Origin: JBMNUL01 sp050946255
GTDB taxonomy: Bacteria; Actinomycetota; Coriobacteriia; Coriobacteriales; CADBOM01
NCBI GenBank assembly: GCA_050946255.1
Contig: JBMNUL010000001.1
Coordinates: 1-53,700 of the forward strand
Length of the DNA: 53,700 bases
Reading direction: 5' to 3'
Below, piece by piece: positions 16,076 to 23,422 of the stretch. How positions within the stretch are numbered: position 1 is the stretch's first letter; each line of letters begins with the position of its first letter. Below the pieces are notes generated by a model. That model had not been told where the DNA came from. It searched no databases and was given only the letters and a program-made list of their open reading frames with translations. The translations under genes and the position numbers were made by a program.

Positions 16076-16255
16076 GATTGGGCACGATATCTCTATCGAG
16101 CTTCAAGCTCTCGGGCTCTTTGTATATTGGATGACGGGGCCGAAGCGCAGCCGAACAAGAGCTTGAGGAGCTCGCGGCTCGCGCAATTGATGAAGATTCT
16201 TCTTGTGTCACGGCGTTATTTTCGAGTATCCAGGGCACCCTGCCCTTCGAAAAGC
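16076..16255. other. intergenic stretch, nothing recognised
   Basis: About 180 nt between the terminator and the promoter of the Rrf2 gene. No ORF with a ribosome-binding site and no repeat was found. Confidence 0.4.
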
Positions 16256-16291
16256 TTGAAAAAACCTATAAACCCACTATAGTATAGGAAA
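16256..16291 (+). promoter_or_regulatory. promoter and candidate operator of the Rrf2 gene
   Basis: TTGAAA (16256-16261), a 16-nt spacer and TATAGT (16278-16283). AAACCTA at 16262 and TAGGAAA at 16285 are opposed half-sites like those on the cysK promoter, which suggests autoregulation by the Rrf2 protein. Confidence 0.5.
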
Positions 16292-16397
16292 TATCTAGCG
16301 GCAGAAGTTCGCCATTTAGCGTTCTGCCAAGTTCGAGGTTCTTGGTTTTCGAAGTTTCGACAGCTCTGGCAGCCCGGACCGGAAAGAGGGAAACATC

Positions 16398-16808
16398 ATG
16401 ATAGTCTCCACAAAGGGAAGATATGCGCTGCGCGTGATGATCGACCTCTCCCAGAATCAGGACAGGGGTTTTATCCCGCTTCGCGAAATTGCCGAGAGGC
16501 AGAACATCTCTCCCAAGTATCTTGAAGCTATTGTCAGCATGCTCCAGAAGAGCGGGATGGTCGTTGGCCTTCGCGGCAAGGGTGGGGGATACAAGCTCAC
16601 CCGAGAACCGAAGGATTATACGGTGCAGGAGATTCTCGAACTTACCGAGGGAACGCTGGTTCCCGTAGCCTGCCTCGAAAGCGATGACAACACATGTCCG
16701 AGGTCCGAATATTGCCTGACGCTTCCGATGTGGAAGAAGCTCGACGACATCATCGAGGACTATTTCGGCAACATCACCTTGGAAGATCTCGTCTGCGGTA
16801 GGGTCTAG
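16398..16808 (+). CDS. Rrf2 family transcriptional regulator (IscR/CymR-like)
   Basis: A 136-residue DNA-binding protein with the Rrf2 start MIVSTKGRYALRVMIDLS, a winged helix (PLREIAERQNISPKYLEAIVSML, then GLRGKGGGYKL) and a dimer helix at the end. Three cysteines, C92-x7-C100-x5-C106, lie where IscR binds its [2Fe-2S] cluster, though the first spacing is two residues longer than in E. coli IscR. CymR, the cysteine-metabolism member, lacks these cysteines. The gene stands directly before cysK, and matching half-sites occur in both promoters, so a cysteine/Fe-S regulon role is likely. Which signal it senses is open. Confidence 0.88.
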   Translation: MIVSTKGRYALRVMIDLSQNQDRGFIPLREIAERQNISPKYLEAIVSMLQKSGMVVGLRGKGGGYKLTREPKDYTVQEILELTEGTLVPVACLESDDNTCPRSEYCLTLPMWKKLDDIIEDYFGNITLEDLVCGRV

Positions 16809-16903
16809 ATTCTCTGAGCTGACTCCGCCTTTTTGCGAGATGACCGGGCATTCTTGAAATCGCCTCATTTACTTGCGTGTTATGCCAGTTTGAGGTTGGC
16901 TTT

Positions 16904-17012
16904 CCCGTTCTGCCGGCGTCCCCATTCCCACTAGACTCGCTGCCACGCCCCGTTCTGCCCGTGCGCCCTTTCCCGCTTGACTTGAGCGCCATACCCCGTT
17001 CAGCCGGCGCGT
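16904..17012. repeat. ~45-nt degenerate tandem repeat upstream of cysK
   Basis: CCCGTTC(T/A)GCC starts recur at 16904, 16949 and 16995 (period 45-46); the intervening sequence is pyrimidine-rich and partly conserved. The 3' end runs to just before the cysK operator. No gene is seen between 16809 and 17163. Confidence 0.6.
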
Positions 17013-17028
17013 AAATTCTTTTCCTAAT

Positions 17029-17064
17029 AAACCTATTGACTTAGTAGGTTTTACATGATATCAC
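17029..17064 (+). promoter_or_regulatory. cysK promoter with palindromic operator over the -35
   Basis: AAACCTA (17029-17035) and TAGGTTT (17045-17051) form a perfect 7-bp inverted repeat with a 9-nt spacer that contains the -35 TTGACT (17036-17041). A plausible -10 TATCAC follows at 17059-17064 after 17 nt. Binding here would block RNA polymerase. The adjacent Rrf2 protein is the obvious candidate. Confidence 0.65.
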
Positions 17065-17163
17065 ACACATGTGCGGGCGATATCGGGCTGAACAGGCCCT
17101 GCTCGAAACGATTACGGGAACAATGCCCGCTAGGATGTGGGCAAGTGAAAGGAAGGTCTTGGA

Positions 17164-18090
17164 ATGACGATTCACACCACCATAACCGACTTCATTGGAC
17201 ATACTCCGCTGCTGGAGCTCAAGGGCTATGAGGCAAAGAACGGAGTCAACGCGCACATCATCGCAAAGCTCGAGTATCTCAATCCCGCGGGAAGCGTGAA
17301 GGACAGGATTGCCCTCGCCATGATCGAGGATGCCGAGAAGTCCGGGAAGCTGAGGGAGGGCTCTACGATCATCGAGCCCACCAGTGGAAACACCGGAATC
17401 GGTTTGGCGTCGGTTGCAGCTGCAAAGGGATACAGGATCATCATCACGATGCCCGAGACGATGTCGGTCGAGCGCCGGCGCATGATGAGCGCTTATGGAG
17501 CCGAGATTGTGCTGACTGACGGGTCGAAGGGCATGAAGGGTGCCATCGAGAAGGCGTCCGAGCTGGAGAAGGAGACCGACGGCGGAATCGTCCTGGGCCA
17601 GTTCACGAATCCGGCAAATCCTGCTGCCCACAAAGCCACGACTGGGCCCGAGATCTGGAACGATACCGACGGGAAAGTCGACTACTTCATTGCCGGGGTC
17701 GGCACGGGTGGAACGCTTACCGGAGTTGGGCAGTTCTTGAAGTCCAAGAACCCTGACATCAAGGTTATCGCCGTCGAACCTGCAACCTCTCCAGTTCTTT
17801 CCGAGGGACATGGAGGATCTCACAAGATTCAGGGAATCGGTGCTGGCTTCGTTCCCGATACTCTAGATACCAGCGTCTACGACGAGGTCATCCCAGTTGG
17901 AAACGACGAGGCTTTCGAAATCGGCAAGCAGATTGGAAAGACAGACGGATTCCTAGTCGGCATTTCCTCTGGTGCTGCAATCTGGGCGGCTACACAGATT
18001 GCTCAGAGAGACGGCAATGCCGGGAAGAACATCGTGGTCGTTCTCCCCGACGGCGGAGACCGTTACCTCTCCACCGATCTCTACGCATAG
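17164..18090 (+). CDS. cysK: cysteine synthase A (O-acetylserine sulfhydrylase)
   Basis: A PLP enzyme that makes L-cysteine from O-acetylserine and sulfide. The 308-residue protein has the PLP lysine in LNPAGSVKDRIAL, the substrate loop TSGNTGIGLA, the phosphate-binding glycines GVGTGGTLTGVG, and the C-terminal GISSGAA. The ATG follows GGAAGG at close range. It is probably controlled by the palindrome at its -35 and by the neighbouring Rrf2 regulator. No cysE is in the window. Cystathionine beta-synthase is related but longer; length and motifs favour CysK. Confidence 0.96.
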   Translation: MTIHTTITDFIGHTPLLELKGYEAKNGVNAHIIAKLEYLNPAGSVKDRIALAMIEDAEKSGKLREGSTIIEPTSGNTGIGLASVAAAKGYRIIITMPETMSVERRRMMSAYGAEIVLTDGSKGMKGAIEKASELEKETDGGIVLGQFTNPANPAAHKATTGPEIWNDTDGKVDYFIAGVGTGGTLTGVGQFLKSKNPDIKVIAVEPATSPVLSEGHGGSHKIQGIGAGFVPDTLDTSVYDEVIPVGNDEAFEIGKQIGKTDGFLVGISSGAAIWAATQIAQRDGNAGKNIVVVLPDGGDRYLSTDLYA

Positions 18091-18237
18091 GAGAGGTCAG
18101 AAGTACCGCCTGGGTTTCCCGATTTTGGCATTAACTCGGCTGCCTGATAAATGCCAAGGTGGTGGCGATCAAAGGTTCCAGTTTTGATTCCGAGGCCAGC
18201 TCTCGGAGACCGAATCTACTAGATAGAGTTTAAGCAT

Positions 18238-18337
18238 GGGGCCGTGTCGATGAACTGCGTCCCGAATCTTGGAATTGGAAAAGTAAAATTCGAGATTCGG
18301 AGGTGCGGCTCACGATGACGCGGCCCCTTTCTTCTTC
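18238..18337 (+). terminator. large two-stem structured element downstream of cysK
   Basis: GGGGCCGTGTC (18238-18248) pairs with GACGCGGCCCC (18317-18327), enclosing an inner hairpin CCGAATCTTGGAATT (18262-18276) with AATTCGAGATTCGG (18287-18300). The tail TTTCTTCTTC follows. It may be a long terminator 150 nt after cysK or a separate structured RNA. Confidence 0.5.
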
Positions 18338-18620
18338 ATAAGGCGCGAGCACTTCGATGGCGTTGTCCTTCGCTTCCCATAAGTCTCAGGCTCGCTGGTG
18401 AAGCGGTGGGTTTTGCTTCCCTGCATAGCCTGGCTCTGGATTCTCGCGCCTTTTCGAGGCTTATGAAGTGCATGAACCCGGTTTTCCACACGACAAGGTT
18501 CCGCCGTCTGGCGCCTGTTTTCTCCCAATAGTTGAAAGCGTTCAATATTTAATTTCTTTTACTTATAATCACACTTGACAGGTTAACTGTAGGAGTAATA
18601 CCTGCTGTAAAGGAGTAATT
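18338..18620. other. intergenic stretch upstream of a methyltransferase gene
   Basis: Contains an inverted pair CTTCATAAG (near 18336) and CTTATGAAG (near 18458), and leftward ORFs of about 70 codons that lack support. Near the downstream gene are TATAAT at 18564-18569, TTGACA at 18575-18580 and the small dyad ACAG-N5-CTGT, a likely promoter region. Confidence 0.4.
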
Positions 18621-19877
18621 ATGGATGCTAAACAGATGTACGACCAGAAGCTGAAGCGAATTCACGATGCGATAGAGCTCAAGGAGCCCGACACAGTTCC
18701 ATACATGCCGATAGGCCAATGCTATCCCTACATCAACAACGGATACACAATGGCAGACATCCTCTACGACGAGGACACCAGCAAGGCTCTGGAAAGCCTA
18801 CTCAAGTTCGCCAAGGACACCGATGCCGACGTGGTCATGGGACAGGACTACATCTACATCGGGCAGGGCAAGATCTTGGAGATGACCGACCCGAAATCAA
18901 TCATGTGGGCCGGTATGCCGAACAGCACGATAGACAAGAACTCGATTCACCAGTTCATCGAGTTCCCAGTGCTTCTCGACGACGAGATGGACATGTTCCT
19001 AAACGACAGGTCCCAGTGGATGCTCAGCCATGGTCTTCCCCGCACCGCAGGTGTCCTCGAGCCAATGAAGAACTTCAACGTGAGGAACATCAACCCATAT
19101 ACGGGAACGATGATGCTCTCTGGGCTGATCAGCACCCCGGAATTCAAGGAAATGATCGAGAAGCTCTGGAAGATCAACGATTTAACCGTTGAGAACCAGA
19201 ACAGGATGCGCAAGCTGAACGCCGCAATCGAGGAGGCCGGGTATCCGGTTCTGGCCCAGGGAATGGCAGCTGTGCCGTTCGATACGTACAGCGACTTCCA
19301 TCGCGGCACCGTCGACGGACTGGCCGATCTCTACGACAACACTGAAGTTGTGGAGGCGTACTGCGAGGAGGAGCTGGAGAACACGCTCGAATTTGTGCGC
19401 ATGCAGGGACAGTTCCTCAAGGGGAGGTACGTGTTCATGGCACTGCACAAGGGCATGGACGGATTCATGAGCGACGAGTTCTACGAGAAGTACTACTGGA
19501 AGCCTCTGCAGAGGATCATCGAGGAGATCATCGCAAACGACATGATTCCTTACATCTACACCGAGGGCAATTACAATACGAGGCTCAAGTGGCTGGCAGA
19601 TGTGCCCGAGGGCAAGGTCATCTACCACTTCGAGAACGTCGACATGAAGAAGGCGAAGGAGATTCTCGGAGGCACCGCATGCATTTCGGGCGGGTTCTCG
19701 CCTCAGATCCTCGACAGGAAGACCCCCGAGGAGACGCGCGAGGCCGTCAAGAAACTGATGGACGTTTGCGCACCTGGCGGCGGGTTCATCTTCGAGACCA
19801 GCTACGGCCTTGATTACGCAAAGCCCGAGAACGTCGACGCGATGACCGAGGCAGTGAGGGAGTTCGGCAAGTACTAG
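18621..19877 (+). CDS. UroD-fold protein, putative methyltransferase, divergent zinc-site motif
   Basis: 418 residues, longer than the other UroD-fold proteins here. It has the superfamily layout: DTVPYMPIGQCYPYI near the start, SHGLPRTAGVLEPM, FMALHKGMDGFMSDEFYEKYYWKP (the segment that precedes the active site) and a C-terminal GGGFIFETSYGLDYAKPENV. Where zinc-dependent relatives have HxC, it reads YIYTEGNY (311-318), so a zinc-thiolate mechanism seems unlikely or altered. The substrate is unknown; relatives act in methylotrophic and O-demethylation pathways. The ATG has AAAGGAG 6 nt upstream. It is followed by a terminator and faces two leftward paralogues. Confidence 0.75.
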   Translation: MDAKQMYDQKLKRIHDAIELKEPDTVPYMPIGQCYPYINNGYTMADILYDEDTSKALESLLKFAKDTDADVVMGQDYIYIGQGKILEMTDPKSIMWAGMPNSTIDKNSIHQFIEFPVLLDDEMDMFLNDRSQWMLSHGLPRTAGVLEPMKNFNVRNINPYTGTMMLSGLISTPEFKEMIEKLWKINDLTVENQNRMRKLNAAIEEAGYPVLAQGMAAVPFDTYSDFHRGTVDGLADLYDNTEVVEAYCEEELENTLEFVRMQGQFLKGRYVFMALHKGMDGFMSDEFYEKYYWKPLQRIIEEIIANDMIPYIYTEGNYNTRLKWLADVPEGKVIYHFENVDMKKAKEILGGTACISGGFSPQILDRKTPEETREAVKKLMDVCAPGGGFIFETSYGLDYAKPENVDAMTEAVREFGKY

Positions 19878-19975
19878 AAGCCAGGGTTCCGCGCGAGCGG
19901 ATGTATTGCGTGCAAAGACTGTGATGCACGATTGTCCGCTCTGCGAAATCAGAAACGAAATATTGCCGAATATGG

Positions 19976-20012
19976 AAGGCGGTCGTCCCAGTTGGAACGA
20001 CCGCCTTTCTCC
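19976..20012 (+). terminator. terminator of the rightward UroD-fold gene
   Basis: An 11-bp perfect stem AAGGCGGTCGT/ACGACCGCCTT (19976-20007) with a 10-nt loop, then TTTCTCC. Its position between convergent genes also lets it act for the leftward gene. Confidence 0.8.
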
Positions 20013-20052
20013 TCCCGTCTCTCCTCGGGAAGCGGGTTGTTAACAGGAAGTC

Positions 20053-21048
20053 CTACTCGAACTCGGCCTTGCGCTCCTCGGACTCCTCGGCGATGCACTC
20101 GGAAATGCAATCGTAGAGTCCCTCGTAGGTGCTCATCGGCAGACCCTGGGTGATGCAGGGGATGAACGACTTGTGACCGTGGCTGCAGAGCTCGTGCACC
20201 TGCTCCTTGACCCACGGCTTGGTCCAGTCGGCCTTCTCGATGTCGGCACCGTCGAGTCCGCCCATGAAGGCGATCTTGTCGCCGTACTTCTCGCAGAGCT
20301 CGGGGATGTTGTTGGAGGTCATGCAGCCCTGCCAAACGTTGATGCCCATCTCGATCATGTAGGGGACTAGGGTTGCCGCATAGGAATCGGAGTGATGGAC
20401 GACATACTGCACGCCGTTCTCGTGATAGTAGCCGTAGATTGTCTTGTAGGGCTCGAGGAAGAACTCCGCGAACATATCAGGCGACAGGAACGTGGACTTG
20501 CGGCTGCCCCAGTCGTCGTGATGCAGAATCATATCTGGATGCAGGTGCGAGATGAATCCATCTGCCAGCTTGAGCTCCCAGTCGGTGAGGAACTTGATGA
20601 GCTCGTGGACCTCGTCCGGATACTCGTAGAAGGCGGCGAGGGCCTCGGTCATGGATGCGAGGTAATGCAGCTGCTCGAAGAGGCCTGGTGCAACAAAGGA
20701 GCAAGCGAAGACCTGCTCGCGGTCGATCTTCTCGGCCTCGGCAATCCAGGGCTCCCATGCTGACTCGGGGTAGTCGATGTTAGGAGCCTTCACATAGTCT
20801 TTCCAATTCTCGAAGTCCTTGATTACGAGAAGATCCGGGGTGTCGAGCGGGAAAGCGCCCGGCTGATCCTCGCGGTACTCCTGGGTAACTCCCCAAGGGT
20901 TGACCTTGCGGGTGCCCTTCTCAGGAGGCATTTGGTCCATGCTAAAAGGATAGAAGGCAAAAGCCATGAAGTCATACTGGTTGACGAACCTCTCAGGATG
21001 TCCCCCTGGAGTTATGGTCTCGATGAAATTCTGTCTTGGTGTGAGCAT
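20053..21048 (-). CDS. UroD-fold methyltransferase paralogue 1 (HHSDS type)
   Basis: 331 residues; it clearly shares ancestry with the neighbour at 21269 (both begin MLT-R-NF, and share GAFP-TPD, FYEYPDEVHE, HHDDWG, STFLSPD, FLEPYKT and VVHHSDSYAATLVPYMIE). HHDDWG at 176-181 and HHSDS at 218-222 replace the HxCG zinc motif, leaving histidines but no cysteine. These features place it near trimethylamine/veratrol-type methyltransferase relatives, but the substrate cannot be read. The ATG has AGGAGG 7 nt upstream; a 9-bp hairpin lies in its leader. It has its own upstream region after the terminator at 21173, so it may be transcribed separately from the paralogue. Confidence 0.78.
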   Translation of the reverse strand: MLTPRQNFIETITPGGHPERFVNQYDFMAFAFYPFSMDQMPPEKGTRKVNPWGVTQEYREDQPGAFPLDTPDLLVIKDFENWKDYVKAPNIDYPESAWEPWIAEAEKIDREQVFACSFVAPGLFEQLHYLASMTEALAAFYEYPDEVHELIKFLTDWELKLADGFISHLHPDMILHHDDWGSRKSTFLSPDMFAEFFLEPYKTIYGYYHENGVQYVVHHSDSYAATLVPYMIEMGINVWQGCMTSNNIPELCEKYGDKIAFMGGLDGADIEKADWTKPWVKEQVHELCSHGHKSFIPCITQGLPMSTYEGLYDCISECIAEESEERKAEFE

Positions 21049-21078
21049 CTAGATACCTCCTACTTTCGTAGATGATGT

Positions 21079-21104
21079 GAGCGGCAATATCCGATTTGCC
21101 GCTC
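21079..21104 (-). promoter_or_regulatory. hairpin in the leader of the leftward UroD-fold gene
   Basis: A perfect 9-bp inverted repeat GAGCGGCAA/TTGCCGCTC with an 8-nt loop, 31 nt upstream of the start codon at 21048. It could be an operator or an RNA hairpin near the ribosome-binding site. Confidence 0.4.
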
Positions 21105-21172
21105 TGGTTATTGAAATGGACGTCCAGACGAGTCTGCCCATAAAACCCTTACAGATGATATCAGAACAGAAA

Positions 21173-21204
21173 GACCGGGTCAGGATTTTTCACCTGGCCC
21201 GGTC
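21173..21204 (-). terminator. terminator of UroD-fold paralogue 2
   Basis: A 12-bp stem GACCGGGTCAGG/CCTGGCCCGGTC with one G-U pair and loop ATTTTTCA. On the minus strand it is followed by TTTCTGTTCTG, fitting the gene that ends at 21269. Confidence 0.75.
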
Positions 21205-21268
21205 ACAACACGGCTTCAAACAAAGTCTACTTGCTTAAAAATCCGCTAGAGACTGTCTTTAAATGCGC

Positions 21269-22279
21269 TTAAATCTGATGCTTGGCGAAATAGGCCTCAG
21301 AGACCTTTTCGATTGCCTTGTCCGTTGCCTCGTAGACGCCTGGGAAGGTGCTCATCGCGAGACCCTGGCTGGCACCTGGGACGAAGTTGAACGGGCCATT
21401 CTCCTCGCATGCCTTCATGACCTGCTCGTCGATTACCTCCTGGGTCCAACCCTCGTAATCGATGTGAGCGGAGTTGATGCCGCCCATGTAGGTGATCTTG
21501 TTGCCGTACTTCTGCAGAAGCTCGGGGATGTTGTTGGACTCCATGACGCCCTGCCAAACATCGATGCCGATTTCGATCATGTAGGGAACCAGGGTTGCCG
21601 CATAGGAGTCGGAGTGGTGCACCACGATCTGGACTCCCTGCTCCTTCCAGTATCCATAGAGCGTCTTGTAGGGCTCGAGGAAGAAATCGGCCCACATGTC
21701 AGGCGAGAGGAACGTCGACTTCTGGGTGCCCCAGTCATCGTGATGGAAGATGGCATCGGGATGGATGTGCTTGCAAGTGTCCTCGGCCATTTCGATTTCC
21801 CAGTCGACGAGGAACTTGATCATCTCGTGGACCTCGTCTGGGTACTCGTAGAATGCGGCTAGGGTATTGGAAATCTCAGAGAGGTTGTGCAGCTGCTCGA
21901 AGATTCCCGGAGCGATGAACTGTGAGACGTACTGCTTGCTGCGGTCGACTGCCTCGGCCTTGGCGACGAAGGGCTCCCACTCGGCATCGCTGAAAGTGTT
22001 CCTCGGCGCCTTGACGTACTCTTTCCAGTCCTCGAAGTCCTTGTTCACGATCCTGTCGGGAGTGTGCACCGGGAATGCGCCGGGCTGGTCCTTGCGCCAC
22101 GATCTTGTGATTCCCCAAGCATCTACGACGTTCTCGTCACCCGGCATTGGCTGGGGGCTGATCGTGTAGAAGGGGTGGAACATCATTGCCAGGTACTCGT
22201 ACTGCTTGACGAACCTGTCGGGATGGCCGACTCCCTTGCCCTTCCTGCACTCATCGAAGTTCTCTCTAGCTGTAAGCAT
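21269..22279 (-). CDS. UroD-fold methyltransferase paralogue 2 (HHSDS type)
   Basis: 336 residues, a tandem-duplicate relative of the gene at 20053-21048. It has HHDDWG at 179-184 and HHSDS at 221-225 in place of the cysteine-containing zinc motif, and then YAATLVPYMIEIGIDVWQG. No corrinoid protein, corrinoid reactivase or transporter lies beside it, so the partner is encoded elsewhere or the chemistry differs. The ATG is preceded by AAAGGAG (about 10 nt). It lies downstream of lexA on the same strand but separated by 190 nt. The two copies have diverged well beyond a recent duplication, suggesting distinct substrates. Confidence 0.78.
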   Translation of the reverse strand: MLTARENFDECRKGKGVGHPDRFVKQYEYLAMMFHPFYTISPQPMPGDENVVDAWGITRSWRKDQPGAFPVHTPDRIVNKDFEDWKEYVKAPRNTFSDAEWEPFVAKAEAVDRSKQYVSQFIAPGIFEQLHNLSEISNTLAAFYEYPDEVHEMIKFLVDWEIEMAEDTCKHIHPDAIFHHDDWGTQKSTFLSPDMWADFFLEPYKTLYGYWKEQGVQIVVHHSDSYAATLVPYMIEIGIDVWQGVMESNNIPELLQKYGNKITYMGGINSAHIDYEGWTQEVIDEQVMKACEENGPFNFVPGASQGLAMSTFPGVYEATDKAIEKVSEAYFAKHQI

Positions 22280-22469
22280 CTATCCAGTCTCCTTTCCTGG
22301 TCGCCCTCTATCGCTTTCTCGAAGATATAGAGGGCTCTTCTGCCTAAACAGAATTTAACTAGGTCGAACAAGTAGCTAAATTGTAATGCTTGTGGAGCCA
22401 TAAAGGTTTTGCGAATAGCAAAGAGCCTTTTTGGTTGGGAAACGGATTTGCCAGAACAGCTGAAGCCGG

Positions 22470-23147
22470 CTAGCTTATCGTGCGGAAAAGAGCCGTTACC
22501 TTGCCGAGGATCGTGACATCGGTTGCGTAGATTGGGTCCATGGTGGGATTCTGCGGCTGCAACCTCACGCGGTTCTCCTCCTTGTAGAAGGTCTTGACCG
22601 TTGCCTCTCCATCGATCATGGCGACGACGATCTCCCCGTTGCGTGCGGTGTTCTGCTCTTCGACGACAACTATGTCCCCATCGAGGATTCCGGCGTCGAT
22701 CATAGATTCACCAGAAACGGTGAGCAAGAAAGAATTTTTGTCGCCCACGATTTGCTTTGGAAGGCCCAATGTCTCCTCGATGTTCTGCTCGGCGAGAATC
22801 GGGGTGCCGGCAGCCACGCGGCCAACCAGTGGCAGGGGAACGACGTTGCGGTAGACTTCGTCAATCTCCTCTTCCGGCAAGACGCTGTCTGCATTGACAG
22901 CCTCGTCGGGATACATCTGCTCTAATTTCTCGACGTTCACGGTTATCGCCCTGGCAGACGATGAGCTCCTGCTGATGTAGCCCTTCTTCTCAAGTGCAGT
23001 TAAATGCGAATGCACGGAAGAAGACGACTTCAAACCGATGGCATCGCCGATGTCCCTCACGCTGGGCGGATATCCGTTGTCCCTCGTGTAGACCCTGATG
23101 TAATCGAGAATTTGCCTCTGCCGATCGGTGAGCTCTGACTTGGTCAT
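22470..23147 (-). CDS. lexA: LexA, SOS repressor
   Basis: A 225-residue repressor. The N-terminal winged helix reads MTKSELTDRQRQILDYI ... NGYPPSVRDIGDAIGLKSSSSVHSHLTALEKKGYI. The C-terminal S24 peptidase domain has the self-cleavage site A113-G114 (VGRVAAGTP), catalytic S148 (SGESMIDAGI) and K185 (EATVKTFY). RecA-stimulated cleavage relieves repression of DNA-damage genes. The ATG at 23147 follows AAAGGGA; upstream in-frame codons cross the promoter and are not coding. The promoter carries an SOS box, so lexA is autoregulated, and the divergent small membrane protein shares the region. An imperfect hairpin at about 22400-22433 may end transcription. Confidence 0.96.
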   Translation of the reverse strand: MTKSELTDRQRQILDYIRVYTRDNGYPPSVRDIGDAIGLKSSSSVHSHLTALEKKGYISRSSSSARAITVNVEKLEQMYPDEAVNADSVLPEEEIDEVYRNVVPLPLVGRVAAGTPILAEQNIEETLGLPKQIVGDKNSFLLTVSGESMIDAGILDGDIVVVEEQNTARNGEIVVAMIDGEATVKTFYKEENRVRLQPQNPTMDPIYATDVTILGKVTALFRTIS

Positions 23148-23178
23148 TTTCGTCCCTTTCGCCTTCACTGCTGCAACG

Positions 23179-23207
23179 ATTATACACAGAGATGAAAATA
23201 GAATCAA
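23179..23207 (-). promoter_or_regulatory. lexA promoter
   Basis: On the minus strand TTGATT (23207-23202), a 17-nt spacer and a perfect TATAAT (23184-23179). The leftmost SOS box overlaps the -35. Confidence 0.8.
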
Positions 23208-23218
23208 ACAAATGTTCG
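23205..23218. promoter_or_regulatory. SOS box 1 (LexA operator)
   Basis: CAAACAAATGTTCG, a match to CGAAC-N4-GTTCG with one altered base in the left half. It overlaps the -35 of lexA. Confidence 0.8.
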
Positions 23219-23226
23219 ATATTCTC

Positions 23227-23255
23227 TTGATTCGAACAAAAGTTCGATATATACT
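23227..23255 (+). promoter_or_regulatory. promoter of the divergent small membrane protein
   Basis: TTGATT (23227-23232), a 17-nt spacer and TATACT (23250-23255). The spacer is occupied by SOS box 2. Confidence 0.75.
23233..23246. promoter_or_regulatory. SOS box 2 (LexA operator, perfect palindrome halves)
   Basis: CGAACAAAAGTTCG fits the Gram-positive consensus exactly and begins immediately after the rightward -35 element. Confidence 0.9.
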
Positions 23256-23263
23256 TCCCTTAC

Positions 23264-23277
23264 CAAACAGATGTTCG
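23264..23277. promoter_or_regulatory. SOS box 3 (LexA operator)
   Basis: CAAACAGATGTTCG, one base off the consensus in the left half. It lies at the expected transcription start of the rightward gene. Confidence 0.75.
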
Positions 23278-23316
23278 AGTGTTTGCAAAAAGTTGCGATG
23301 GGGGTTGGGTCCGGCG

Positions 23317-23421
23317 ATGAAGGACTGCGGCAGCTATTGCAAACGGAATAACAAGAAGAATTATTGTCCGCCGGAGATTGTAAAAATAAATCACGGCAAG
23401 CACGGCAAGAGGAGGACATGA
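23317..23421 (+). CDS. possible 34-codon leader ORF before the SOS membrane protein
   Basis: ATG at 23317 opens a basic, cysteine-containing peptide (MKDCGSYCKRNNKKNYC, ending GKHGKRRT) whose TGA ends 1 nt before the start codon at 23423, an arrangement that permits coupled translation. The ribosome-binding site is poor (GGGGG about 12 nt upstream) and no family is recognised. It may be chance. Confidence 0.25.
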   Translation: MKDCGSYCKRNNKKNYCPPEIVKINHGKHGKRRT

Positions 23422-23422
23422 G

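Noticed and set aside
18310..18545. Leftward small genes of about 70 codons
   Set aside because: Overlapping frames, Arg/Ser-rich, no ribosome-binding site, and overlap with a structured element.
23128..23316. Rightward frame reading through the SOS boxes
   Set aside because: Crosses both promoters; only the last 34 codons could be a separate peptide.
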